DNA of 64,000 nucleotides from JAFGLZ01 sp964390905. GTDB taxonomy: Bacteria; Planctomycetota; Phycisphaerae; UBA1845; JAFGLZ01. The notes below the pieces were generated by a model. That model saw only the letters and a list, made by a program, of their open reading frames with translations, made no database searches and was not told where the DNA came from. Below, in pieces: positions 42,107-50,891 of the stretch. How positions within the stretch are numbered: position 1 is the first letter of the stretch; each line of letters starts with the position of its first letter. Made by a program: the position numbers and the translations under genes. Where the stretch lies: the NCBI GenBank assembly GCA_964390905.1, contig CAYMLO010000007.1, positions 42,175 to 106,174 on the forward strand, written 5' to 3'.

Positions 42107-42412
42107 CTCTAGCCTCCAAACACAGTCGATGTATGTTGAAATACAATGAATACTGAGAATCTGCCCAGTTGGCGATCATTTGTCAACCGACGCTTCCCGG
42201 GGCCGCGTGACCTTGAGCAGACTCGCATGGTCCTCAGTGCAAAAGGGCGGGCGTATCACTCCGGCCTCGGTTGGCCGCGAGGGGTGTCCACGTCGGCTGG
42301 GGTCCGCCTCGCCATCAGGTACGTATCAGAATCCCGGGGCCCAGATGGTCTCGGCAGGGAGGGCTGCGCCCCCCCCCGGCGGGGTCCAGATAGGTGCTTG
42401 GCTGAGCGGCGG
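42107..42412. other. Intergenic region with C9 homopolymer and promoter
   Basis: No gene is seen in these 306 bp. A run of nine C lies near 42369-42377, just downstream of the phosphotransferase stop. A candidate promoter for the NDT/TIR-like gene is annotated at 42158-42186. Confidence 0.4.
42158..42186 (-). promoter_or_regulatory. Candidate promoter for the NDT/TIR-like gene
   Basis: On the minus strand, TTGACA (plus 42181-42186) is perfectly matched to the -35 consensus and is followed 17 bp later by CAGATT (plus 42158-42163), a weak -10. The gene start is 52 bp further on. Confidence 0.35.
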
Positions 42413-43492
42413 CTACTCCTCGGCCGGGGTCTGTTCTTCGAGGACGTGGCGGAAGTTGTCGATCCATTCGTCGTGGTGGTCGCAGAGCCACTGGATCTTG
42501 CGCTTGACCATGCGGAGAAAGGTGAATCCCTGAATCCGTCCGAAGGAACCTATGGTGGCGATGGGGAGGGCGGACTCGGCGATGATGGCCTCCTGCATGA
42601 GCAGCGGGATGACCTTGAGGTAATCGGGGTCGACCTTGTGGTTCTTGAGGAAGCCGCGGAAGAAGGCGACCGCGCGTTCGTCGTCGAAGTGGTCGGGCCA
42701 GAGGTCGGGGTTCGCGTCGCCGGCGACGATGGAGAACTGGAGGATGCCGTTGGCCAGGTCGGTGATCCAGGGCAGGACGCGAGCGGAGTCGTAGTCGATG
42801 ACGGCGACCACCTGTTGGTCGCGGTAGAGCATGTTGCCGGGGTGCCAGTCGCCGTGAACGACTTGCTCAGGCCAATCCGCGATGCCAGCGTCCCTGAGTG
42901 CGTCGGCGGCTGCCTCGTAGGCCTCGAAGACCTGCTGGGTGGTGGCCAGGAGTTCGGCCTCGCGGCCGGTGACGCTGTCGTGTCCCTGGAGACGTGTGGG
43001 GACGTGGTTGAGGGCCTGCCGAACGGCGTCGCTGTCGTGGTAGCCGCCCAGCGGCGGGGTGTAGTCGGGTTCATAGTCGGTCAGGCATTGGTGACACAGG
43101 CCGAGGGTCTCGCCGGCGCTTTCTGTCTCGATGATGGACTGGCTGTACGGCTCTCCGGGGACGAAGACGAACAGCTCGTAGATCCAGTCCTGGTAGCGGA
43201 CCATCGAGTTCTTGTGTCGGCGTGTCGCGATGAGGTGCGGCAGCGGGAACTCCTTCCGGGCCAGGTGGTTCTGGAGGAGGTGTGAGAAAGCGACCTTGAC
43301 GGGATCGTCTCTGCCCGGGGCGCGGCGTTTGAGCACGAACTCGCCCCGGCTGGACTTGATGTGGACCTTGGGGCTCTTGCGGCTGCCTCTTTTGAAAGGC
43401 TCGATGGCGGCGATGGTGCCAAGGTCGTAGTGGCTCAGGACGATGGCAAGTTCGTCGGGGGCAAATCTGGCACGCTCTCGGTCTTCGCTCAT
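42413..43492 (-). CDS. Aminoglycoside-phosphotransferase-family small-molecule kinase
   Basis: I take the start at ATG 43492 (MSEDRERARFAPDEL); a longer frame extends to 43822 without family sequence. The 359-residue protein has the APH/choline-kinase fold: an N-lobe with KSSRGEFVLKRRAPGRDD (ATP-binding Lys), the catalytic Brenner motif VVHGDWHPGNMLY, and the metal-binding VAVIDYDSARVLPW. Substrates in this family range from antibiotics to homoserine and choline; none can be chosen here. The N-terminus resembles homoserine kinase type II proteins. Confidence 0.85.
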   Translation of the reverse strand: MSEDRERARFAPDELAIVLSHYDLGTIAAIEPFKRGSRKSPKVHIKSSRGEFVLKRRAPGRDDPVKVAFSHLLQNHLARKEFPLPHLIATRRHKNSMVRYQDWIYELFVFVPGEPYSQSIIETESAGETLGLCHQCLTDYEPDYTPPLGGYHDSDAVRQALNHVPTRLQGHDSVTGREAELLATTQQVFEAYEAAADALRDAGIADWPEQVVHGDWHPGNMLYRDQQVVAVIDYDSARVLPWITDLANGILQFSIVAGDANPDLWPDHFDDERAVAFFRGFLKNHKVDPDYLKVIPLLMQEAIIAESALPIATIGSFGRIQGFTFLRMVKRKIQWLCDHHDEWIDNFRHVLEEQTPAEE

Positions 43493-43691
43493 GTCGTGCC
43501 TTCGGGGTTGCTGTTTGGACACGAACTCGGGCTTCCTCCGCTGCCTCATGGTACCCCAGAGCCCGACGAAGTCAAATCTGAGGAGAAGTGAGGGAGCCGG
43601 CTGCGTTGCTGGAAGCCGTTGATGCGGTCGGTGTTGCAGAGGGAGGGCTTCATCGTTGCCCACACACGTCGGGTGGGCGCGGTTCTGCGGA

Positions 43692-45389
43692 TCACTCCAG
43701 GTAGCCCAGATCGCTGAGGCGTTCGGTGAGGGTCTCCATCTCCTCGGCGGTGTAGACTTCCTTCTCGGGCTCGACCCGCTCGCGTTTCTGGGGGGGCTCG
43801 AACTCGACCTTGACCGGGACATCGAACAGCTCGGTCAGGGCCCGGCCCTCCATATCGATGGGCACGGGAAGCCCCATGCTGGCCAGCAGGGTGGGCGCGA
43901 TGTCGGCGATGTGCGCGTCGACGCGAGCCCCGGCTTGGACGTGAGGGCCGTACGCGGCGAGAACCCCCTCGATCCGGTGGGTGCCCTCCATCCGCCGGTC
44001 GCTGGTCCATCGGACGGGGCTGAATCCGCGGATCTTCCGGACCACCGCGAGGCCTTCGGCCGGCGCGAGCAACAGGTCGGGGAGCCATTCATTCTGCTCG
44101 CGGCTGCACCCGTACAACTCCTCAGGCTTGTGGACGGCGGGGAAGATCGGACACTTGCCGAGCTTGGGATGGTTGCACTCGAGCCGTCGGAATCGCTCGG
44201 CCAGCTCCTCTCGAAGCGGTTCGTAGTCGGCTGGATCGACGATACCCCCGGGCCAGCGATCCTTGCGGGTGATGTAGAGGAACCCGTAGATGCCGGCGTG
44301 CATCACGCAGGCCCGCGTCCGCGACCAGTCGACGGCCAGATCGCGTTCGATGGGCATGTTGGGCTCTGCGAAGCGGCTGTTTTTCTGCTTGGTCGCCCGA
44401 TACCACAGGTAGTTGGCGCGGGTACACGCTCGCCTCAGTGGGTCTCGCAACACCAGGTGTCCCCACCGTTTGAGAATCAGGTTGGGTTGGGCCTTGCCAT
44501 CGAGGCTGCCGTGCCCGTGGTCGGACATGATCAGGACGGTCGCGCCCTGCTGCTCGGCCAGGCGGACGAGCCGTCCGATCGTGTCGTCTAGCCGTTCGAA
44601 GCACTCGACGACCATCTGCGTTCGGGCCGGATCATGACCTGAACCGTGCGGGGGCAGGTGTCGCCAAGCCTTGTGCTGCAGGTTGTCGACCAACTTGAAC
44701 AGCACCATCATTATGTCCCACCCGTACCGTTCGGTGCAGTACTCGGCCAGCTCACAGCCTTGCTCGAAGCTCTTTTCGATGTGGGCCATGTTTTTGGCGA
44801 AGACCTGTCTGCGCCCCACGAGTCGCCGCTGCCAGTTGGTCTGGTAGGTGTAGTCAGGCCATTTTCGGAGGATCTCTTCCTTCAGGTTGGCCGGGTAGGT
44901 GAAGTCAGCCTGCGTGTTGGGCGTCTCGAACCCTGAGATCATGAAGCCGTTGACCTCGTGTGGGGGGTAGGTCATTGGCAGATTGATCGAACCGACTCGG
45001 ACGCCCTTCTCCGAGAGGATTTCCCAGATGGTCTTTTCGAGGATGGCCTGGGTGTGGTTGAACCTCAGCGAGTTCGTCCGGACGTCGTACTTCTCGAAGT
45101 CGATGATGCCATGTCGCCCCGGCCGCTTCCCGGTCATGAAGGTCGTCCACGCCGCCGGTGTGATGGGCGGCTTGGTGGATTCGAGAATGCCGGACGTTCC
45201 CTTTTCGACCACCGCTTTGAGGTGCGGCATTCGTCCCGCCTTCATCAGCGGATTGAAGACGTCGAACGTCGCACCGTCCAGACCGATGACCAGGATCTTG
45301 CTGGCCGCACGTTCCGTAGGTTCGGGATCCGTGCGTGCGGCGCGATCCACCACTGACGGCGATGCCTTGGCTGGGTTGATTTCGTTCAT
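43692..45389 (-). CDS. Alkaline-phosphatase-fold phosphodiesterase/phosphohydrolase
   Basis: I start at ATG 45389 (MNEINPAKASPSVV); the longer frame to 45590 includes the promoter region. The protein (565 residues) has the type I phosphodiesterase/nucleotide pyrophosphatase pattern: ILVIGLDGATFDVFNPLM with the first metal Asp, PITPAAWTTFMTGKRPGRHG with a Thr nucleophile, LVDNLQHKAWR, and VLIMSDHGHGSLDG with metal Asp/His. The end is LTERLSDLGYLE. No signal peptide is visible, so it is probably cytoplasmic. Planctomycetes carry many such proteins; the substrate is unknown. Confidence 0.85.
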   Translation of the reverse strand: MNEINPAKASPSVVDRAARTDPEPTERAASKILVIGLDGATFDVFNPLMKAGRMPHLKAVVEKGTSGILESTKPPITPAAWTTFMTGKRPGRHGIIDFEKYDVRTNSLRFNHTQAILEKTIWEILSEKGVRVGSINLPMTYPPHEVNGFMISGFETPNTQADFTYPANLKEEILRKWPDYTYQTNWQRRLVGRRQVFAKNMAHIEKSFEQGCELAEYCTERYGWDIMMVLFKLVDNLQHKAWRHLPPHGSGHDPARTQMVVECFERLDDTIGRLVRLAEQQGATVLIMSDHGHGSLDGKAQPNLILKRWGHLVLRDPLRRACTRANYLWYRATKQKNSRFAEPNMPIERDLAVDWSRTRACVMHAGIYGFLYITRKDRWPGGIVDPADYEPLREELAERFRRLECNHPKLGKCPIFPAVHKPEELYGCSREQNEWLPDLLLAPAEGLAVVRKIRGFSPVRWTSDRRMEGTHRIEGVLAAYGPHVQAGARVDAHIADIAPTLLASMGLPVPIDMEGRALTELFDVPVKVEFEPPQKRERVEPEKEVYTAEEMETLTERLSDLGYLE

Positions 45390-45490
45390 CACGCTAGAAC
45401 AGAAGCGCGCCCGAGCGGGGCCGTGTCCTCGCAAACCCATCTCTTGCGCCACATCCGCGACAACCGCACACCCTCGCAGAATCAACCCGA

Positions 45491-45519
45491 ATGATAAACG
45501 AGCGCTCGCGGCAATGCAA
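45491..45519 (-). promoter_or_regulatory. Promoter for the alkaline-phosphatase-fold gene
   Basis: On the minus strand, TTGCAT (plus 45514-45519), exactly 17 bp, then TATCAT (plus 45491-45496) give a strong sigma70-type match, with a 5' UTR of about 95 nt to the ATG at 45389. It supports the shorter start chosen for that gene. Confidence 0.6.
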
Positions 45520-45586
45520 CCGTACATTTGGGCGTGGATTGCCGTGCTTCGGGCAGGCGTCGTGAATCGGACCGCGCTCGAGCGAA

Positions 45587-45799
45587 TCACGCTGCGTTCG
45601 GCGACTCCCCCTTTTCCGACGCCACGGGCTCATCGTCTTCCTGGAGCCAGTCCAAGACCGTGTCGTCCAGGCTCACTTTCGGGGTGAGCCAGAAGACATG
45701 GTGGCATCTCCTACACTTGCCCCGCTGCCCTCTCTTTCGCTCGTCAATCCGGTAGCGGGCGCCGCAGTGTCCGCACTGGACGATGAGTGCCTTGCTCAT
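45587..45799 (-). CDS. Small zinc-ribbon protein
   Basis: The 70-residue protein has a zinc ribbon with Cys9-x2-Cys12 and Cys29-x2-Cys32 (QCGHCGARYRIDERKRGQRG, then KCRRCHHVF), of the MJ0042/zinc-finger-like type often found at the start of larger planctomycete proteins. Here it stands alone with an acidic C-terminus. It is upstream of the phosphatase-fold gene on the same strand, separated by that gene's promoter. Likely a small regulatory or adaptor protein. Confidence 0.75.
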   Translation of the reverse strand: MSKALIVQCGHCGARYRIDERKRGQRGKCRRCHHVFWLTPKVSLDDTVLDWLQEDDEPVASEKGESPNAA

Positions 45800-46284
45800 G
45801 GCGCACCTCCGTCCGAACGCCAGCCAAGACCCAGATGCCGTCTACGAGCGACGATCGCCCGTCGAGGTTTTTTACCGTTCTGTGAGGCCGATGGAACGAT
45901 TGGTATGAGCAGTATGGGGCCCCACGTCGGTTCTCCACAGGTCTGCCGACCCACCCCCTTTTCACGACGCGGTGCGAAGTTCTTGCCTCTACTAGATCAT
46001 ATGCACGTCGTTGGCCGAAGGCAAAGCGGTCCGGTGGCTTGGGGAGAGCAAAAGACGCGCCGTGCGTTGGCGTGCCGAGCGCTGCTGTCTCGCGGGGGTG
46101 GAAGGCCGTCGTAGCTGGCGTTCCTGGGGGTGCGTTTGACTGGCGCGATCTTCAGACGGCGGTCGATAAGAGAGGAGGTCGGGCTCAGGGTCTGTCGTCA
46201 GGCACGCACCCCCGATGCAGTACGTCGTTGACCGTCGGCTGTGGGCTCGATCAGGATCATCCATCGTCGCCGGGAGGAGCTTGT
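45800..46284. other. 485-bp intergenic region without a convincing gene
   Basis: I see nothing firm between the zinc-ribbon gene and the small secreted peptide gene. Reading frames here lack ribosome-binding sites and protein-like composition. A promoter for the peptide gene may lie around TTGACC near 46228, but no good -10 follows. Confidence 0.4.
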
Positions 46285-46506
46285 GTGAGATTCCTTCGAG
46301 CTGCAGCGGCAAAAGGCGTGCTGATCGTGTTGGGCTTGGGCGCGATCGCTCGAGCCGATGACCTGGATACCATCCTCGATGAGGGCAGGATTTGTCCGGT
46401 CCTCGTTGACCTTTTCAACGGCGGGACATGGCGAGACCTGTCACCCACCTTCAACGACCTACTTCTTCTGCCTGGTTTCACCTTCATCACGACAGGGGTT
46501 GCATAG
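46285..46506 (+). CDS. Small secreted protein, novel
   Basis: A GTG at 46285 is preceded by GGGAGGAG at ideal spacing. The 73-residue product begins RFLRAAAAKGVLIVLGLGAI, a plausible signal peptide with a cleavage region near ARADD, then an Asp/Leu-rich body (DLDTILDEGRICPVLVDLFN) ending FITTGVA. It is too short for most gene calls. No known family is recognised. It precedes a second micro-gene by about 100 bp on the same strand. Confidence 0.55.
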   Translation: MRFLRAAAAKGVLIVLGLGAIARADDLDTILDEGRICPVLVDLFNGGTWRDLSPTFNDLLLLPGFTFITTGVA

Positions 46507-46603
46507 GGTACCCCCTTTCGTTACGCTACTTCGCCAACGGCTGGCGGGACAGCCGTGCAGGAATGGCCTGACACGGAGGCCGGGTTCCGATCTTCGGAGG
46601 AAG

Positions 46604-46705
46604 ATGATGAAGGCATTCAAATCCAAGCTGGTGAAGTTCGTGCTCCAGTTGACGACCGGGACGGTCGTGGTCCTGGATCTCTGCCCCAACCTCTGGCGCG
46701 ACTAG
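46604..46705 (+). CDS. Micro-protein of 33 residues
   Basis: ATG 46604 (or 46607) follows a strong GGAGGAAG. The product begins MMKAFKSKLVKFVLQLTTG and continues VVVLDLCPNLWRD. It has a basic N-terminus and a central hydrophobic segment, so it may be membrane-associated or a short secreted peptide. No family is recognised. It is about 170 bp before birA. Confidence 0.45.
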   Translation: MMKAFKSKLVKFVLQLTTGTVVVLDLCPNLWRD

Positions 46706-46877
46706 CTCTAGACGTCGGGATGTCCAACAACGGATTCGCCCGGCCGCGGCTGGCAACAGGCGTCGGACCGTCGTGGGGTGCGACCCGCGGGCGCTATTGC
46801 CAATGATTCCCCGGTGATCGGGTGCGGGGGACGTCGGCCTCCAAACCTTCTCCCAGTCGAGGCCGTCGGAGTTGCTT

Positions 46878-47714
46878 GTGCGCTTATCGCACGATGGCTT
46901 CGGGCCGGAGCAGATCGAGGGCGACCTCGGCACGCGTCGGATCGGCCGTCGCGTTATTGTATTGGACGAAACCAACAGCACCAACGACGCGGCCTTCGCG
47001 CTTGCCGGGGAGCCGGACTGCGACGGCGTGGCGGTGTTCGCTCATCATCAGACCGCTGCCCGAGGGCGCTTGGGACGGACATGGGTGTCTCCCCGCGGGG
47101 CGTCCGTTCTCTGTAGCATCCTGCTGTTCGAATCGGATCAACCCGATCCGCCCGGCGTCGACCCAGGGACCCTCACTCTGGCAGCAGGGGTGGCCACGTG
47201 TGACGCGGTGACGGCGGCGGCGACGGACATCGAGACCACCATCCGTTGGCCCAACGACGTCTATGTCCGGGACCGCAAGGTCGCGGGCATCCTCATCGAA
47301 TCTCGCAGTCTGGCGGGGGGCCGGGCCTACGTCGTCGGCGTCGGCGTGAACTGCCTTCAGCACGCGGCGCACTTCGACGAAGCACTGCGGGGTTTGGCCA
47401 CCAGTCTGGAGGCCGAGTCACGTGACGTTATCTCTCGGCTGACGGTTGCCCGACGGCTCCTGGTCGAGTTGGACCAATGGCTGGCCGACCGCGCAGACCC
47501 CCAGGCGCTCAGACAGGCCTGGCTTGACCGGGCTGAACCCCTCGGTCAGCATATCCATCTCAGACAGGCCGGTCACGACTACGTGGGCGTCACCGTGGAC
47601 GTGGACCCCACGGCGGGGTTGGTGGTTCAACTTGCGGGTGGCGGACGGCGCGTATTCGATCCGGCCACAACCAGCCTGGTGCCGGGCGGGCACCGGGCGG
47701 GGTCCGAGCCCTGA
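46878..47714 (+). CDS. birA: Biotin--[acetyl-CoA-carboxylase] ligase, no HTH domain
   Basis: The 278-residue protein starts at GTG 46878, with GGAG six bases upstream. It has the biotin protein ligase core: IVLDETNSTNDAAFAL, the biotinyl-AMP loop AARGRLGRTWVSP, IRWPNDVYVRDRKVAGILIE, and a C-terminal domain with VDVDPTAGLVVQLAGGGRRV. No DNA-binding HTH domain precedes it, so it is a class I (non-repressor) ligase. It biotinylates carboxyl carrier proteins. It is followed by a polytopic membrane protein gene 22 bp downstream. Confidence 0.92.
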   Translation: MRLSHDGFGPEQIEGDLGTRRIGRRVIVLDETNSTNDAAFALAGEPDCDGVAVFAHHQTAARGRLGRTWVSPRGASVLCSILLFESDQPDPPGVDPGTLTLAAGVATCDAVTAAATDIETTIRWPNDVYVRDRKVAGILIESRSLAGGRAYVVGVGVNCLQHAAHFDEALRGLATSLEAESRDVISRLTVARRLLVELDQWLADRADPQALRQAWLDRAEPLGQHIHLRQAGHDYVGVTVDVDPTAGLVVQLAGGGRRVFDPATTSLVPGGHRAGSEP

Positions 47715-47736
47715 TCGGCGCCGTCCGTTGAGCGCG

Positions 47737-50361
47737 ATGACCGACCTGGCAGACACGATCGACCGGGGGGAGGGCCATCCGGGGCTGTGGATTCGATTCG
47801 TCGCGCTGTGCCTGGGGATGTCGGGCAGTCTGCATCTGGTCGGGATCGTCGGGGTGTATCACGCCGTCCTCGACCCCCTCCCTCGATCGTCGGTGTTGGT
47901 GGTGGCGGTGGCGTTGTTGGCGGCTGGGCTGGGCCCTTGGCTGCCCCAGCGTGCGATTGCCCGGCGGCTGCGATCGCTTCGGCGGGACGGGGATGTCGCC
48001 GGGGTCGGTTTGCGGTGGGAGCTCCTCAGCCACACGGCCACGCCGGCTCAACAGGGGTTGCTGTGGGTGGTGTTGGCCGTTGGCTGCCTTGGCACCGGGA
48101 CGATCGCCCTGATCCTGCTGTGGGCGGCCCGTCCGATCGAGGCGGCCTGTCTTTGGCTGACGCAACGGTTCTTCCTGAGTTCCGCGGAGCTGCTGGCCGT
48201 AGACGGGCTTGCGGTGGTGGCCGGGGTGTTCGTTCCGTGGTTGATCCTGGGGTTGACGGCCGCGTGTCTGTACGGCCTGGCCGCCACCTATGAACCCCCC
48301 AGCCGGGCCGGCGGCGGGGTGGCAGGATGCGTCCTGGTTGGTGCGGCGTCGGGCCTGGCGCTCAGCTCGTGGACGATCCTCCAGTCCTCCCCCGGGCGGA
48401 CGGCGCTGATCGGGACGCTTCCCCTGTTCGTGGCGGCCGCGCTGGCCGTCGTCCGCGCCGGAAGACACCAGAGGCCGGAAGCGGACGAGGCCTACCCCGA
48501 GGTCCAAGTCCCTGAACATGCTCCGGAGGCGGGCTACGCCCTGCTGGCAACGCTGACGGCGTGGGGCGGGCTGGTTGGGACGGCTCTTGCTCTCTGGCCG
48601 CGGGTCGTGACCACCGGGTTGAGCATCGGGCCCCTCGCGGAATTCCTGCTGCCCGCCTGGTTCCTGCTGTTCGCGGGGGTCGGCGTCCTGGCGGCCGGCC
48701 TGACCGCCAGCCGGAGTGACCATCCGGCCGGCGTGTGTGGCCCGGTCATGGTCCTGGCCGGCGTCGCGATGGGCGTGGCGATTGCGGGGTGCGCGACTGC
48801 TGGCTTGGCAACGGATGAGTCTGGCCACGCTGGCGGCCGATGGAGCACTGTCATCGTCCTGTCGGCCCTCGCCGTTGGAGGAGGCGGCGCGGGTGCCGCC
48901 TTCCCTTATCTGAAGCGTGCCCTGATCGCCCAGTCGGGCAGTCCCGCCGTCGCCTCCGCGCAGGTGCTGACGGCCGCGCTGGCCGGTGGCGCCCTGGCCG
49001 GACTGGCTGCCACGTGCTGGATCGTGCCGGTGGCGGGAACGTTGGTGGCCCTGGCGGGCGCCGGACTCCTTGCCCTTGCCGCCGGGGGGTTGCTGGTCAT
49101 TTTCGATGTGGGCGGTCCGACGAGGCACCGCGTGCGGCGGTTGTTGATTGTCTTCGCCGCCCTGCTGGGGCTCATGGTCGGACTGCCGAAGGTCAGCCGG
49201 GTATGGCTCCGTTGGGGGCGCGACGTCGTGGCGGTTCAGGAAGGGGCGTGGCTTACCGCCTTGCTGGTCAAGGACGGAGAGGACATCGCACTGGCGTACT
49301 GCCCGCGGGCGGAATCCCTGGGGAGCGGACGCGCGCGATCCCGGGCCATGCAACGGGGCCTCCACGCCGTCAGGCAGCTTCGCGGCCGGATCAACCGGTG
49401 CTGGCTGATTTCTCCGGGGGACGTGGCGCCCAACGCGCCCGGGCTGCGGCAGGGGGGGGAGGTTGAGATGACCGGCTTCGATCCGATCGGCCCGAAGCTG
49501 TACGGGGCTGTGCACCGGTCGTCGAACCCGTCCGCCGGCTCGGATCTCTCAGCCGAGCCCGTCCTGCGGCAGCTTCGATCGGTGCGGACCCGACACGATC
49601 TGATCGTCATCGTGTCGATGCCGGGCGGACATCCGGCCAATGCGGTGATTTGGTCGGTGGAGGGCGTGCAGCGGGCGATGGGGCGGGTCGCGCCTCGGGG
49701 CGTCCTGGCGGGGTTGCTCAGGCCGTCCGAGCACGCCCAGACGGAACTGGCCGCCATCGCCGCGACGTTCGCCGCCGCAGCCCCGGGTGACACCCGGGCC
49801 GGTTTGGTGGGCGAGGGGACCGATCAGGTCCTGGTCCTCCTGGCAGCCGGCTGGCCGGCTCCGAAGTGGGATTGGTCGGCCGCTGCCCAGGCGGGCATGC
49901 GCCGGGTCGGGCCGATCTCGGGATTCGTCCGGGTCGTCCCCGGCGTGTTGCCCAACAGCTTGCGGGCCCTGACGCTCAGGCCATCCGGGCAGGTGGCTGA
50001 AGGAGGCCTCCAACTGACGGACTACGTCAGCAAGACGCGGAACTGGCGAGAGATCAAGCCCAGTGCCCGGCCGGCCCCGGTCTGGCCCCCCACGCACCCC
50101 CCCGGTAACGGTCGCCGTCACGCCCCCCGGATGCGCGCACCCCCCCAGACCCTAACCCCCAATCCCCAACCCCCATTTACTCGCGACTGCAGGAACGATG
50201 ACAGTAGACCACTGTCACAGGGCCCGGCTCAGGCGAACAGCGTGGCCGCGAGCAACATCACGACAAGCTTCCAATGCTTCAACACGATCGTTCTCCTTAT
50301 GACCGCAGCTCGCTTGGTGGAACGTCCCCCATATCCTGCCGCAGCCTGGATGAGAGCGTGA
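47737..50361 (+). CDS. Polytopic membrane protein with spermidine-synthase-like C-terminal domain; doubtful 3' end
   Basis: Start at ATG 47737. The N-terminal half has about ten to twelve hydrophobic helices (for example LVVAVALLAAGLGPWLP and AGCVLVGAASGLALSSW). A soluble C-terminal part (residues about 500-770) includes DLIVIVSMPGGHPANAVIWS and MGRVAPRGVLAGLLRPSEHA, resembling the late part of spermidine-synthase-like domains fused to membrane modules; this assignment is tentative. The frame then runs through Pro-rich low-complexity sequence across a C-rich repeat and beyond to 50361. Runs of six and seven C at 50086-50103 precede this tail; one added base there gives a TAA at 50106, so the real end is probably near 50108. 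Confidence 0.65.
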   Translation: MTDLADTIDRGEGHPGLWIRFVALCLGMSGSLHLVGIVGVYHAVLDPLPRSSVLVVAVALLAAGLGPWLPQRAIARRLRSLRRDGDVAGVGLRWELLSHTATPAQQGLLWVVLAVGCLGTGTIALILLWAARPIEAACLWLTQRFFLSSAELLAVDGLAVVAGVFVPWLILGLTAACLYGLAATYEPPSRAGGGVAGCVLVGAASGLALSSWTILQSSPGRTALIGTLPLFVAAALAVVRAGRHQRPEADEAYPEVQVPEHAPEAGYALLATLTAWGGLVGTALALWPRVVTTGLSIGPLAEFLLPAWFLLFAGVGVLAAGLTASRSDHPAGVCGPVMVLAGVAMGVAIAGCATAGLATDESGHAGGRWSTVIVLSALAVGGGGAGAAFPYLKRALIAQSGSPAVASAQVLTAALAGGALAGLAATCWIVPVAGTLVALAGAGLLALAAGGLLVIFDVGGPTRHRVRRLLIVFAALLGLMVGLPKVSRVWLRWGRDVVAVQEGAWLTALLVKDGEDIALAYCPRAESLGSGRARSRAMQRGLHAVRQLRGRINRCWLISPGDVAPNAPGLRQGGEVEMTGFDPIGPKLYGAVHRSSNPSAGSDLSAEPVLRQLRSVRTRHDLIVIVSMPGGHPANAVIWSVEGVQRAMGRVAPRGVLAGLLRPSEHAQTELAAIAATFAAAAPGDTRAGLVGEGTDQVLVLLAAGWPAPKWDWSAAAQAGMRRVGPISGFVRVVPGVLPNSLRALTLRPSGQVAEGGLQLTDYVSKTRNWREIKPSARPAPVWPPTHPPGNGRRHAPRMRAPPQTLTPNPQPPFTRDCRNDDSRPLSQGPAQANSVAASNITTSFQCFNTIVLLMTAARLVERPPYPAAAWMRA
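50149..50175. repeat. C-rich telomere-like low-complexity repeat (copy 1)
   Basis: The sequence is built of CCCTAAC/CCCCAATC/CCCCAAC-type units and shares the 13-mer CCCTAACCCCCAA with a second array at 53667-53700. The G-rich complement could form a G-quadruplex. It probably lies just after the true end of the membrane protein gene. Confidence 0.55.
50199..50217. terminator. Perfect inverted repeat downstream of an 18-codon ORF
   Basis: TGACAGT (50199-50205), loop AGACC, ACTGTCA (50211-50217). A perfect 7-bp stem lies just after the minus-strand micro-ORF at 50229-50285, so it could be its terminator, or an operator. No T-tract follows. Confidence 0.3.
50229..50285 (-). CDS. Candidate 18-residue micro-peptide
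   Basis: On the minus strand a GTG at 50285 lies seven bases after AGGAG. It reads VLKHWKLVVMLLAATLFA and stops at 50229. The basic start and hydrophobic body resemble leader or membrane peptides and the 33-residue micro-protein at 46604. An inverted repeat follows. It is antisense to the doubtful tail of the membrane protein gene, which supports a shorter end for that gene. Confidence 0.35.
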   Translation of the reverse strand: MLKHWKLVVMLLAATLFA

Positions 50362-50437
50362 ACGCTTGCGGGATTCGATCATGAAGACGGAGGTGTCGCG
50401 TCTCCTTGTCCGCACCTCGAAACAGGAGAAGCTATTC

Positions 50438-50869
50438 TCAAGGCTCGCTCGCCCGCAATGCGTAGTCCCTCAATACGATGAAGCCCACCGCCGCCCCAGC
50501 TGAGAACGCCACAACATTTGCCAGCGTGATAGCGGCGCTCATGGCGAGCCACGAACCAGGAAGGCCCGCTGGCGCGTTGATCCTCAACCACACTGCTATG
50601 GAGACGTCCATGAGGATACGGGAACATACTGCACTCACGAAGACACATAGCCTTGGGAGTCGAGTAAACACATGCACTACGAGCCCACATGCGATGCCCA
50701 TGCCCAAGGTAATGAGTAGCAGGACCGCAAACGGAAACCATGTGGACACACCACCCAACGGAGGAAGCATTGCGACCAAGACGGACTCTGCCACGAAAGT
50801 GATTGCACCCACAGCAGAGCCGACGACAATGCTTGTGGCTGTCCTTCTCGACATCATGGGAAGGCGCAT
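50438..50869 (-). CDS. Small integral membrane protein, unknown
   Basis: This protein of about 143 residues has four hydrophobic segments: SIVVGSAVGAITFVAESVLV, FPFAVLLLITLGMGIACGLV, a third around LCVFVSAVCSRILMDVSI, and ITLANVVAFSAGAAVGFIVL. No signature residues or family are recognised. GC content is lower than in nearby housekeeping genes. It lies 22 bp downstream of the HEPN remnant on the same strand, which might suggest co-transcription with the decayed toxin-antitoxin locus. Alternative starts are ATG 50857 and 50854. Confidence 0.5.
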   Translation of the reverse strand: MRLPMMSRRTATSIVVGSAVGAITFVAESVLVAMLPPLGGVSTWFPFAVLLLITLGMGIACGLVVHVFTRLPRLCVFVSAVCSRILMDVSIAVWLRINAPAGLPGSWLAMSAAITLANVVAFSAGAAVGFIVLRDYALRASEP

Positions 50870-50891
50870 GAGGATGCCCCCCTGGCTGCGA

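Noticed and set aside
42369..42377. C9 run as a frameshift in the phosphotransferase gene
   Set aside because: It lies after the phosphotransferase stop codon, so it does not affect the protein.
40837..43691. Defence operon around the NDT/TIR-like gene
   Set aside because: Its neighbours are an Asp-box protein and a small-molecule kinase in separate transcription contexts; no cyclase, SIR2, helicase or nuclease partner is present.
47590..49515. Minus-strand frame of about 640 codons opposite birA and the membrane protein
   Set aside because: Gln/Arg/Pro-rich shadow of hydrophobic codons; no start signal.
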